Part shown: positions 1-7,300 of the stretch, in pieces
How the letters are laid out: the number at the start of each line of letters is the position of its first letter
How positions within the stretch are numbered: position 1 is the first letter of the stretch
DNA from: Spirochaetes bacterium RIFOXYC1_FULL_54_7
GTDB taxonomy: Bacteria; Spirochaetota; Spirochaetia; Treponematales; UBA12059
Direction of reading: 5' to 3'
DNA length: 9,411 nucleotides
NCBI GenBank assembly: GCA_001830645.1
Contig: MIBM01000046.1
Location: 5,126-14,536 of the forward strand
Made by a program: the position numbers and the translations under genes
The notes under the pieces: model-generated
What the model was told of the DNA's origin: nothing
Databases searched by the model: none
The model's input: only the letters and a program-made list of their open reading frames with translations

Positions 1-1382
1 GCTGCCTTGAGCTGGATGTCGAAATCGAGGTCGTATGCAGGAACTATGCTTGTACGCTGTAGTTGATTGCGCAGCATCTTGGTCAGAACCCTTTCGGTAA
101 GTGGGGAGCCGGCAGCCCGTAGACCCTGTACGAACAGTTCGACTTCGGCTGCGCTGGCATTCGGCTTCTCCCGGGCAAAAGTCCCGAACACGTCGCGGTC
201 TATGAGTTCCGACAGTGACGCTTCCTGTTCAGGAGTCAGTTCCGTTTCCTTGACCTCGAGGTCGGGAGCGATGCCGATCTTGTCGATATTGGCATCGCTT
301 GGGGTATAGTAACGTGACATGGTCAGCTTGAAGCCTGTCTCTCCCAATGGCAGAACCAGCTGGACCGAGCCCTTCCCGTAGCTGTTCTCGCCAATCAGGT
401 AGGCACGTTTGTTGTCCTTCAGGGCACCGGCCAGTATTTCTGATGCACTCGCCGATCCTTTGTTGATGAGTACCACTATCGGCAGGTCGGCGTCTACCAG
501 GGTTGCCTGCTTGGCCGAGTAGACCACGTTTTCCTGGATGTTCCGGGATTTTGTGGACACGATCACCCCACGGGGCAGGAAAAGGTCAGCCACCTGAACC
601 ACCGATTGTAGAAGACCGCCGGGATTGTTCCGCAGGTCTATGACAAGACCGGTGTACTTCTGTGACTTGAACCATTCCAGGGCCTCACGTACCCTTACAA
701 CAGTCTGTGGCGAGAATTCGATGATACGTAGATAAGCGGTGCCGTCGGGCAGCATTTCTCGCTTGATACTCGGGATTTCTATCATGGCCCTGGTAAGGGT
801 TTCCTGGAAGGTGAGGTTGGTTCCCCGGAGTATGGTGATGGTCACCGTAGTGCCTGGTTCGCCTCGCAGACGCTTCAGGACCTCGTCCATCACCAGGGGT
901 TCAGTAGGCTCGCCATTGATATGGGTGATCTGGTCTCCAGGCAAGATGCCAGCACGCCAGCCCGGAGTGTCCTCGATGGGAGAGACTATATCGACATACA
1001 GGCGTTTATCCGGTTTTTTGGGATCTGCCACTGGTTTGTCTATATACAAGCCAAGCCCGCCGAACTTGCCGGTGGTGGTGTCCGTAAGGTCACTCATCAT
1101 TTTTTCGGTAAGGAAAGATGAATACGGATCTCCCAGGGCGTCGAACAGGCCCTGCATGGCCCCTTCGTAAAGGACGAGGGGATCAACCTCGTCGACAAAA
1201 TTTTCGAGTATGTAATTGAAGGCTTGCTGGAGCAGCGGTATGTATTGCTGGCTGGCATCTTTTCCGGCACCCTGGGCATAAGCCCCGGCGGTGCTGAAAG
1301 ACAATGCCGAACAGACAACCACGAGTACCGCAACGGCGCTCCACGCGAAACGGTCGCGCTTCCGGTTGTTCGCTTGGTTCAT
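1..1382 (-). CDS. ctpA: S41 family carboxyl-terminal processing protease (CtpA/Prc type), 3' end cut by window
   Basis: A serine protease exported to the periplasm that degrades or trims proteins from their C-terminus. Translating the minus strand gives about 460 residues. An N-terminal signal peptide has basic residues at 7-11, a hydrophobic core at about 13-31, and a probable cut after the AYA at 34-36. A helical stretch follows, then a PDZ domain at about 105-190 that starts at GGLGLYID. The peptidase core contains the RNNPGG motif (251-256), KGSASASEI (308-316) and SYGKGSVQ (334-341). By the spacing known in E. coli Prc and Bacillus CtpB, the catalytic set is Ser312, Lys337 and Gln341, and all are present. 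The last visible residues (FDIQLKA) are typical of the C-terminus of the family, so little is missing. The ATG at 1382 lacks a well-placed ribosome site. An in-frame TTG at 1400 sits 6 bases after AGGAAGGG and would add six residues (MWIFHG) before the signal peptide, so it is a real alternative start. The gene is divergent from the membrane protein gene at 1481. Confidence 0.95.
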   Translation of the reverse strand, partial: MNQANNRKRDRFAWSAVAVLVVVCSALSFSTAGAYAQGAGKDASQQYIPLLQQAFNYILENFVDEVDPLVLYEGAMQGLFDALGDPYSSFLTEKMMSDLTDTTTGKFGGLGLYIDKPVADPKKPDKRLYVDIVSPIEDTPGWRAGILPGDQITHINGEPTEPLVMDEVLKRLRGEPGTTVTITILRGTNLTFQETLTRAMIEIPSIKREMLPDGTAYLRIIEFSPQTVVRVREALEWFKSQKYTGLVIDLRNNPGGLLQSVVQVADLFLPRGVIVSTKSRNIQENVVYSAKQATLVDADLPIVVLINKGSASASEILAGALKDNKRAYLIGENSYGKGSVQLVLPLGETGFKLTMSRYYTPSDANIDKIGIAPDLEVKETELTPEQEASLSELIDRDVFGTFAREKPNASAAEVELFVQGLRAAGSPLTERVLTKMLRNQLQRTSIVPAYDLDFDIQLKA

Positions 1383-1449
1383 ACCATGGAATATCCACAA
1401 TCCATGCCCTTCCTGTCAACGTGAATGATATCCACGCAAGCATGCAAGC

Positions 1450-1479
1450 TTGACTCCAGTCTCGGGCGGCGAGTACACT
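1450..1479 (+). promoter_or_regulatory. Candidate sigma70 promoter for the membrane protein-ParA-FapA operon
   Basis: A -35 box TTGACT (1450-1455, 5 of 6 consensus bases) and a -10 box TACACT (1474-1479, 4 of 6) are separated by 18 bases, in the divergent gap between ctpA and the plus-strand operon. The -10 box ends one base before the ATG at 1481. If this promoter is real, transcription would begin near 1486, after that ATG, and translation would start at the in-frame ATG at 1490 on an almost leaderless message. The boxes are seen; activity is inferred. Confidence 0.45.
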
Positions 1480-1480
1480 G

Positions 1481-1924
1481 ATGGACGAAATGAAACGAAT
1501 ATCTCCATTTTACGCCTTCGCGGGCTTCGAGGTCCTCAGGTATTTTACCCTTGCCTGGATTCTGGAGGAGATATTGTCCGGCTATCCTCCCCAGGTACTG
1601 CGTTTCATGGTTGCCCCAAACCTCATGTTCGGTGCGGCTTTTTTCTTCCTTGCCATGGATCCGGCCAGATATGGGTCGTACCAGCCCTTGTTGCTGGTAG
1701 GCAAGGCTGTCACTGTCTTTGCGGCTCTGGTCGCCGCACCCCTCCTGGCGGGGATAGGAGGAGAGTCGTTGCAGCCTGGAACGTCCGTCCTTGCCGGTCT
1801 GGGGTTTGTAGTGCTCTGGGACCTCATAGCTGCCTTGGTTCTGCTTTTCCACAAGTTCCCGGTAGAGCGGCTGGATGGCAAGCGGGATGTACCGGTCGGG
1901 CATGATGTCGTGGAGGTGGAGTGA
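1481..1924 (+). CDS. Small four-helix integral membrane protein, unknown function
   Basis: I do not recognise the family. The 147-residue product has four clear hydrophobic segments at about 10-32, 39-59, 67-92 and 101-123, joined by short loops, and a charged C-terminal tail (124-147) rich in Lys/Arg, Asp and Glu. There is no signal peptide cleavage site and no catalytic motif. A predicted inner-membrane location follows from the hydrophobicity. The start is uncertain: ATG 1481 has only a weak purine-rich stretch upstream (GGCGGCGAG), and ATG 1490, in frame (MKRISPF), is equally plausible given the promoter position. Its stop codon lies one base before the ATG of the ParA-like gene, and the ribosome site of that gene lies within its last codons. 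The two are therefore very probably cotranscribed and translationally coupled. That suggests, but does not prove, a role as membrane partner or anchor for the ATPase or the FapA protein. Confidence 0.85.
   Translation: MDEMKRISPFYAFAGFEVLRYFTLAWILEEILSGYPPQVLRFMVAPNLMFGAAFFFLAMDPARYGSYQPLLLVGKAVTVFAALVAAPLLAGIGGESLQPGTSVLAGLGFVVLWDLIAALVLLFHKFPVERLDGKRDVPVGHDVVEVE
1912..1921 (+). promoter_or_regulatory. Strong ribosome binding site fixing the ParA-like start
   Basis: GGAGGTGGAG lies in the last codons of the membrane protein gene, ending 4 bases before ATG 1926. It settles the start of the ATPase at 1926 rather than at the upstream in-frame ATG codons (1875 and later), which would place a non-conserved, Met/Ser-rich leader ahead of the P-loop. 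Confidence 0.8.
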
Positions 1925-1925
1925 C

Positions 1926-3071
1926 ATGAGGGTCATACCTATTGCCAGCGGCAAAGGCGGCGTGGGCAAATCCCTGGTCGCAGCCAATCTATCCATAGCC
2001 CTTGCCCAGGCGGGCAAGCGGGTAGTCCTTGCGGATCTTGACCTTGGTGGTTCCAATCTCCATCTCATACTCGGTTTTACCGTCCCGAAGCATGGCCTGG
2101 GTACCTACTTGTCCGGTGCCAAAATAGACTTTCCGGAAATAATATACCCCACCGAATACCCCAACCTGCGTTTCATACCAGGAGATGCAGAGATACCCGG
2201 ACTGGCAAACATCCCCGCCAGACAGAAGGTCCAACTGGCCAAGCATCTCCTGGCCATTCCCGATGCAGACTATCTGGTTCTGGATCTGGGTGCCGGCACC
2301 GGTACCAATATTCTGGATTTTTTTCTCCTCTCCGGTCGTGGGCTGGTGGTGACCGCTCCAACACTGACCGCCACCCTGAACGGCTACCTTTTCCTCAAGA
2401 ATGCTGTTTTCAGGCTGATGTGGGATAGCTTCAAGCCAAAGTCCAGAGCACGGGTCATTCTGGAATCCCTGCGCAAGGACGGTGCCTCGCTCCAGAGGGT
2501 TTATGTGCCAGAGATACTCGGCAGGGTGGCGGAGGCTGATCCTGACAGCAGAGCTGAATTTGACCGCAGGATGGCCCGTTTCTCGCCACGCCTCATCATG
2601 AACATGCTCGAGGATCCGAAAGATGCCGAGAAGGCACAGAAGATCCGCAGATCCTGCCGCGAGTACCTGGGAATGGACCTTGAGCACCTGGGCGTCCTGT
2701 ACCGGGACGGCCTTCAGGATGTAGCCCAGGGTAGCCGTATCCCCATCATCAGATACAAACCGCAGGCCATACTGTCCCAGGGCATCTACCGGATTGCCGA
2801 CAAGATCCTGTCCACCGAGGCAGATGATGAGGAGACCTATGATTCCGAATACCTCGATGACAGCTTCAGTGCGGCCGATTCCGAGGCTGAACTGGATTTC
2901 GAGGCCAAGGTAGGTTATGTGGAAGAGTTGCTTTCCAGCGGAGTCCTTAGCCAGGGTGATCTAGTGGAGACCGTGCGCATGCAGCAGTTCGAGATCGGGC
3001 AACTGCGTAAGGAGAACAACTTCATAAAATCCAAACTTGCCATAGCTCTTGCCCAGGGATTCAGGGTGTAG
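1926..3071 (+). CDS. MinD/ParA/FlhG-like P-loop ATPase with C-terminal extension
   Basis: A deviant Walker-A ATPase of the family that positions cell machinery by ATP-dependent dimerisation on a surface. It has 381 residues from ATG 1926. The first strand MRVIPIA leads straight into the deviant P-loop SGKGGVGKS (8-16), with signature Lys10 and Lys15. The A' motif is DLDLGGSN (37-44). The Walker B-like segment is YLVLDLGAGTGTN (116-128), closest in style to FlhG/YlxH (DxGAG). A nucleotide-site strand LIMNM (223-227) and a C-terminal helix up to about 295 complete the fold. Two features are unusual for FlhG or MinD: an insert of about 45 residues (about 170-215) before the LIMNM strand, and an extension after 295. 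The extension has an acidic linker (298-325) and a probable amphipathic helix or coiled coil (about 328-372). I see no clear MinD-type C-terminal membrane-targeting helix. The gene sits one base after the membrane protein gene and eight bases before the FapA gene. Exact orthology (MinD, FlhG or a separate clade) cannot be settled here. Confidence 0.9.
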   Translation: MRVIPIASGKGGVGKSLVAANLSIALAQAGKRVVLADLDLGGSNLHLILGFTVPKHGLGTYLSGAKIDFPEIIYPTEYPNLRFIPGDAEIPGLANIPARQKVQLAKHLLAIPDADYLVLDLGAGTGTNILDFFLLSGRGLVVTAPTLTATLNGYLFLKNAVFRLMWDSFKPKSRARVILESLRKDGASLQRVYVPEILGRVAEADPDSRAEFDRRMARFSPRLIMNMLEDPKDAEKAQKIRRSCREYLGMDLEHLGVLYRDGLQDVAQGSRIPIIRYKPQAILSQGIYRIADKILSTEADDEETYDSEYLDDSFSAADSEAELDFEAKVGYVEELLSSGVLSQGDLVETVRMQQFEIGQLRKENNFIKSKLAIALAQGFRV

Positions 3072-3079
3072 GTCCTGTC

Positions 3080-6000
3080 ATGGCCGGTATTACCGCAAAG
3101 GGAACTTTGGAGCTCCTCGTCGATGGACTTGGTATAGAAGCCATCCTCAAATTCACACCCAATGCTGAAGGCGGAGCCGAATGGACCGCAGAATCACTAC
3201 AGAAAATTGTAGCCGAGGCACGACTGACCGGACTTCCCCCCAGGCGTATCGATGAGGTCCTTTCCATTTTTGCAAAAGCGCGCACCACTGTCTCCGAGGT
3301 GATAGTACGCGGCCAGCTTCCACTGCCCGGGGCACCTGAGGAAGCCGCATGGATGGATTTTTCTACCCCCGGGGATTACTTTCCTTTTGAATCCCGGGCC
3401 ATGGCCACTGCCGGGGCTCCAGAGTTGTTCACCGTTCAAATGGAGAAGATAGCCCGTGAACGGCAGGTAAAAAAACCCGGAGCCCTCCCATTTCTCCCAT
3501 CCAGAATCGAGACTGTGGTCGAGTACGAAAAGGTTGAGCGTCGTCACCCCGTATCCGTGGATACCAAAGTTCTGCGTAGCTTCTGGGTGCCTGCTGGCAC
3601 CGTGGTTGCCCGGTTGCTGGCCCCACGGATAGGAAAACCAGGCAAGGATATTTTTGGCAAGGTAATACCTGCTGACAGAGATGAAGATGTAAGCTTTTAT
3701 CTTGGCCATGGGCTTTCCCGGGGCAAGGGCGAGATACTATGCGATGAGTCCGGTTTCATCCGGGTCGGATCGCGCTGGGCAGACGTTTTGCCTTTTTCCG
3801 GCCATCGTGTGTCCCTCCGTATCTCTGAAGACAATGCTGCTGTCCTGCTGGACTTCATTCCAGGTGACAAGCGCCTGCCGGTGCCCGATGCCCTTGCCTT
3901 GCTTGAAGAAGCCATAGCCATGGGTGGTACGGTGGAATGCATGCTGGGTCACGACGAACTTGCAGCCTTGCTGGGCAAATCAGTCAGGAACGGCGAAGCC
4001 ATCAAAGGCCATAGTCTCTCATGTAACCGGGATGCCGAAGTAAGCCTTGAAGTCAGCCCTGATAGACTGAAGGCAAGCATGACCATCATCAAGGGGCGTG
4101 GCAATGGCAAGCCCCTTGAGCTATCCATGGTCAGTGCAGCCCTGGCCGGCCAGCGTTTCAAGGGTGTCAAGATCGACAAGCTAAAGACGGATGTCATCAC
4201 CTTTTACAAAAGTCAGGAACTTGAACTCCGTGACTACTTGCTGGTTGAAGGCAAGGCTCCCGGACGGGGCAAGGACCGGACCCTGTCGTACGGGGTTGTT
4301 TTCTTGCCTGATGCACAGAGTACCGAGTATCTGGCAACGGTGCAAAGCGCGGCTGTGTTGGCAAGTTTTGTGAAAAATACGGATGACTTCCCCCTTGCAT
4401 CAGCTCAGCGGGTTGCCTTTGTCAAAAAAGGCCAGGAAGTCTGCCGCTTCTCTCCTCCTTCTCCCGGGCAGGCAGGGATTGATGTAAACGGTGCAGCCTT
4501 GCCGGGAATGCCAGGCAATGATCCCATCATCAGGACCTACGGCAATCTCAAGGTTCTGCAGGAATCCATAGAGAGTGAAGAGGATGGACTGCTTCTGCTC
4601 TCAGAGCTCTGTCCTGTGTCAGATGACAGGGCCGGAGCCAAAGACTCGGCCAGAGACAATAGTGACACCAAAGGAAATGGCTTGGAAGAGGATGCCAAGG
4701 CAGGTGAAAAAAAGGCCGACAAGCCTGTCGAAACCCTCATGCGGGTCATTCCATATCGTGATGCGGTCGTTGATGTCCACATTGACGAGGAAGCCCGGAC
4801 TGTCAGCATCGACCTTGAAAAAGAGTTTGGCCTGGGCAAGGACCTGAGTCTGGAAATGGTGCAGAAGGCCTTGTCCGACTTCGGGATAGTGTATGGAATC
4901 GATGTGGCTGAAATCAGCGCTGCCCTTGGCAAAGCCAGGGAACAGGGAAAGGTAAGCGGCCATGTGGTAGCAAGGGCCAAGGACCCAGTACCTGCAGGGG
5001 GTTACCGTCTGCATTGGATCATCAGGGTTGCCAGCGGGGCGGCTGTGACATTGAGATCCGACGGTTCCGCAGATTTCAAGAATCAGGACAGGGCCACCAT
5101 CGTCGCTGAGGACCAGCCTGTACTCGAATTGCAGTCCATTGGCTCCGAGGGTCAGGACGGCACGGATGTGTACAGCAAACCGATAAGGGCCCCGGTGGAT
5201 CCAAGCGTTGTACAGCCCCCGACCTGGGACGAGACCATACGTGAAGAAAAGAAAGAGAACGGCGACCGCATCCTGTACGCTGCAAGGAACGGTGAACTGT
5301 CTTTTGAAAAAAACACCCTGTCCGTAAGCCTCTCCCAGAAGATAAAGGGAGACGTTGGACCAGCAACAGGAAACATCCGCTTCCCAGGATCCATCATGAT
5401 AGGCGGAACCGTGCTTTCCGGCTACACGGTGATCTCTGGTGGAGACATACTCATTGGTGGCTCTGTAGAAGCAGCCCTGGTATCCGCCGATGGCCTGATC
5501 AAGATCGTGGAGGGCATAAAAGGCGCAAAACGCGGCACCGTCAGGACCCGCAAGACCCTGGAGGCCTCCTTTGCCGAACAGGCGATAGTGCTGGCTGTGG
5601 AAGACATTGTGTTCAAAAGCTCGGCTTTGCTGTGCAATGTGAAGACCAATGGCAAGCTGGTCCTCCAGGGCGAGCGGGGAGCCCTCATCGGCGGCCTGTG
5701 CAGGGTCCGCAAAGGCGCGGAGATTCAGACCCTTGGGTCAGAGAACGGAGCCAAGACCCAGATATCATTCGGACAGGATTACCTGATCATGGATGCCATA
5801 GAAGCTGAGGAACGGGAGATAGAGAAGGTCAAGGCCATGATACTCCAGTCTGACAGAAGCATGCGTCAACTTGAATCCGAGGGTGCAAGCCTGGACAAGA
5901 TCAGGCAGGACAAGCTTAAACTGATCAAACTTCTTGAGAAACGTTCCCTGCGCATTTTCGAGATGCGCGAGAAATTCGAGGAACACTTCCCAGCAGAAAT

Positions 6001-6136
6001 CCATGTCCGAGGCACTGTTTTTCCCGGGGTGATCATAGAGAGCCACAATCGCTACCACGAAGTGCGGCAGAAAAAACAGAAAGTGATTTTTACTTTTGAT
6101 CCACAGCTTGGACGCATTGTCGACAGACCAATGTAA
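3080..6136 (+). CDS. Giant FapA/DUF342 family protein (1018 aa) with repeated N-terminal modules
   Basis: The C-terminal half is a typical FapA (DUF342) domain. A beta-helix-like region of short Gly/Val/Ile turns (about 745-900, for example GGTVLSGYTVISGGDILIGG) is followed by a charged coiled coil (about 903-970) and a closing strand region ending FTFDPQLGRIV. Members are cytosolic. The Vibrio vulnificus protein is reported to be needed for polar flagellum assembly, but the function of most members is unknown. Usual members have about 450-650 residues. Here the first 745 residues seem to hold several copies of the two small modules that normally precede the helix. Alpha/beta modules lie at about 8-90, 245-320, 325-405 and 560-640. 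Barrel- or swivel-like modules with a G-x-G/IDV-type turn lie at about 165-235, 440-510 and 668-745. A charged, low-complexity linker (about 512-552) separates the parts. No signal peptide or membrane helix is visible. ATG 3080 follows the ATPase stop by 8 bases with only a weak AGG ribosome site, which fits translational coupling. Confidence 0.9.
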   Translation: MAGITAKGTLELLVDGLGIEAILKFTPNAEGGAEWTAESLQKIVAEARLTGLPPRRIDEVLSIFAKARTTVSEVIVRGQLPLPGAPEEAAWMDFSTPGDYFPFESRAMATAGAPELFTVQMEKIARERQVKKPGALPFLPSRIETVVEYEKVERRHPVSVDTKVLRSFWVPAGTVVARLLAPRIGKPGKDIFGKVIPADRDEDVSFYLGHGLSRGKGEILCDESGFIRVGSRWADVLPFSGHRVSLRISEDNAAVLLDFIPGDKRLPVPDALALLEEAIAMGGTVECMLGHDELAALLGKSVRNGEAIKGHSLSCNRDAEVSLEVSPDRLKASMTIIKGRGNGKPLELSMVSAALAGQRFKGVKIDKLKTDVITFYKSQELELRDYLLVEGKAPGRGKDRTLSYGVVFLPDAQSTEYLATVQSAAVLASFVKNTDDFPLASAQRVAFVKKGQEVCRFSPPSPGQAGIDVNGAALPGMPGNDPIIRTYGNLKVLQESIESEEDGLLLLSELCPVSDDRAGAKDSARDNSDTKGNGLEEDAKAGEKKADKPVETLMRVIPYRDAVVDVHIDEEARTVSIDLEKEFGLGKDLSLEMVQKALSDFGIVYGIDVAEISAALGKAREQGKVSGHVVARAKDPVPAGGYRLHWIIRVASGAAVTLRSDGSADFKNQDRATIVAEDQPVLELQSIGSEGQDGTDVYSKPIRAPVDPSVVQPPTWDETIREEKKENGDRILYAARNGELSFEKNTLSVSLSQKIKGDVGPATGNIRFPGSIMIGGTVLSGYTVISGGDILIGGSVEAALVSADGLIKIVEGIKGAKRGTVRTRKTLEASFAEQAIVLAVEDIVFKSSALLCNVKTNGKLVLQGERGALIGGLCRVRKGAEIQTLGSENGAKTQISFGQDYLIMDAIEAEEREIEKVKAMILQSDRSMRQLESEGASLDKIRQDKLKLIKLLEKRSLRIFEMREKFEEHFPAEIHVRGTVFPGVIIESHNRYHEVRQKKQKVIFTFDPQLGRIVDRPM

Positions 6137-6199
6137 AGGTCCACAGACACCGCACGCCGCCTCGGTGCTGCAGAAGTAGGACACGACAGGGAAAGCCTG

Positions 6200-6228
6200 T
6201 TGCCCTGAGGCCGCGGTACGGCTATAGT
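6200..6228 (+). promoter_or_regulatory. Candidate sigma70 promoter for lgt
   Basis: TTGCCC (6200-6205, 4 of 6) and TATAGT (6223-6228, 5 of 6) are separated by exactly 17 bases. Transcription would start near 6235, giving a leader of about 40 bases before the lgt ATG. Just upstream, 6186-6200 can form a small perfect hairpin (ACAGG, 5-base loop, CCTGT) but has no T-tract, so I do not call it a terminator. The promoter suggests lgt can be expressed independently of the fapA operon. Confidence 0.5.
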
Positions 6229-6263
6229 TGCCTTGCACCAGCTCCCGTACGCAGCCAAATTCC

Positions 6264-6269
6264 TGGAGG
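6264..6269 (+). promoter_or_regulatory. Ribosome binding site fixing the lgt start
   Basis: TGGAGG lies 5 bases before ATG 6275. It supports the start at MLAAIEF, where the family homology begins, over the in-frame ATG at 6233. Confidence 0.8.
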
Positions 6270-6274
6270 CCTCA

Positions 6275-7300
6275 ATGCTCGCCGCTATAGAATTCCCTTC
6301 CTGGATACGACCGGAGATACTTCCCTTCTTCCCCCAGTTTCCCCTGCGCTGGTACGGGCTTATGTACCTTGTTGCCTTCGGTATCACCTACCTGCTGTTC
6401 CGTTACCAGGTGAAGGAGCGGAAGCTTGAATTCTCGGATGATGACATAGCCAACTTTTTCCTGGCCTGCATCCTGGGTTTGATACTCGGAGCCCGGCTTT
6501 TTGGTACCCTGCTGTATGACCCGACAGGCTATTACTGGACCAAGCCCTGGCTCGTCTTCTGGCCCTTTGCAGAGTCGGGGCAGTTTACCGGGTTCAGGGG
6601 GATGTCCTACCATGGAGGCTTTGTTGGCGTGGTGATTGGAGGCCTGGTATACTCCCGCCGCGGCAAGCTGGATTTCTGGAACTGGGCCGACATGATGGCT
6701 GTCTCTGTTCCTCTGGGGTACACCTTTGGCCGCCTGGGCAATTTCATCAACGGCGAGCTGTGGGGCAAAGTAAGTACCGCTCCCTGGGCCATCATCTTTC
6801 CTGATGCCCAGCGTCTTCCATTCAGCATCCCTTGGGTGAGGGAAATAGCCGAACGTACAGGTCTGGCCACCGACAGTGCCATGGTTAACCTGGCCAGACA
6901 TCCATCCCAGCTGTACGAAGCCCTGTTTGAAGGCGTGGTGTTGTGGCTGGTGCTCTGGTTCATTGTCCGAAGGATGAAGGGCTTCAAGGGTTTGGCAACC
7001 GGTGCCTACATTGCCAGCTACGGTTTTGTCAGGTTTTTCATCGAATACTTCAGGGAGCCCGATGCTGATCTTGGCTACATCATAACCTGGGGTGACCCTG
7101 AAGCATCCATCCACCTGTTCACCACACCCTGGAACTTCTCGATGGGGCAGATACTCTGCGCCTTGATGGTCGCAGCCGGTATTGGACTGATACTGTTCAG
7201 GCGACACTCTGCGTACCAGGAACAGTCCCTGCTCGCCGCAGCCAGGAATGAACGGTCCAAGATAGACAGCGCCAAAAGAAGGCTCCGCAAGGCTAAATAG
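6275..7300 (+). CDS. lgt: Phosphatidylglycerol-prolipoprotein diacylglyceryl transferase
   Basis: Lgt moves the diacylglyceryl group of phosphatidylglycerol onto the lipobox cysteine of prolipoproteins, the first step of lipoprotein maturation, in the inner membrane. The 341-residue product shows the family landmarks in order: an N-terminal LRWYGLMYLVAF helix (24-35), SYHGGFVG with the essential HGG region (111-118), the Lgt signature GRLGNFINGELWG (152-164) with its Arg and Asn, RHPSQLYEA (208-216), and RFFIEYFREPD (253-263). About seven hydrophobic segments are visible. The last one (about 290-308) is followed by a basic cytoplasmic tail of some 33 residues (RNERSKIDSAKRRLRKAK at the end), somewhat longer than in many Lgt proteins. 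The periplasmic stretch at about 165-205 is longer than the minimal form but normal for many Gram-negative-type Lgt. The final base of its TAG stop is the first base of the tandem repeat. Confidence 0.97.
   Translation: MLAAIEFPSWIRPEILPFFPQFPLRWYGLMYLVAFGITYLLFRYQVKERKLEFSDDDIANFFLACILGLILGARLFGTLLYDPTGYYWTKPWLVFWPFAESGQFTGFRGMSYHGGFVGVVIGGLVYSRRGKLDFWNWADMMAVSVPLGYTFGRLGNFINGELWGKVSTAPWAIIFPDAQRLPFSIPWVREIAERTGLATDSAMVNLARHPSQLYEALFEGVVLWLVLWFIVRRMKGFKGLATGAYIASYGFVRFFIEYFREPDADLGYIITWGDPEASIHLFTTPWNFSMGQILCALMVAAGIGLILFRRHSAYQEQSLLAAARNERSKIDSAKRRLRKAK

Noticed and set aside
1379..2068. Long minus-strand open frame of 229 codons opposite the membrane protein and ATPase genes
   Set aside because: It is antisense to two well-supported genes, its sequence has no recognisable motif or hydrophobic pattern, and no promoter or ribosome site fits. 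The plus-strand frame carries a clear P-loop.
4705..4714. A-run (seven or more A) in the FapA gene as a programmed frameshift site
   Set aside because: The frame stays open on both sides, no alternative frame extends usefully, and no downstream structure is evident. It encodes Lys in the charged linker.
6186..6200. Small hairpin after the FapA gene as its terminator
   Set aside because: The stem is only 5 base pairs with no T-tract, and it overlaps the start of the lgt -35 box.
6272..7207. 311-codon minus-strand open frame opposite lgt
   Set aside because: Its Gln/His/Pro/Gly-rich composition is that of an antisense shadow of a GC-rich gene, and lgt is certain on the other strand.
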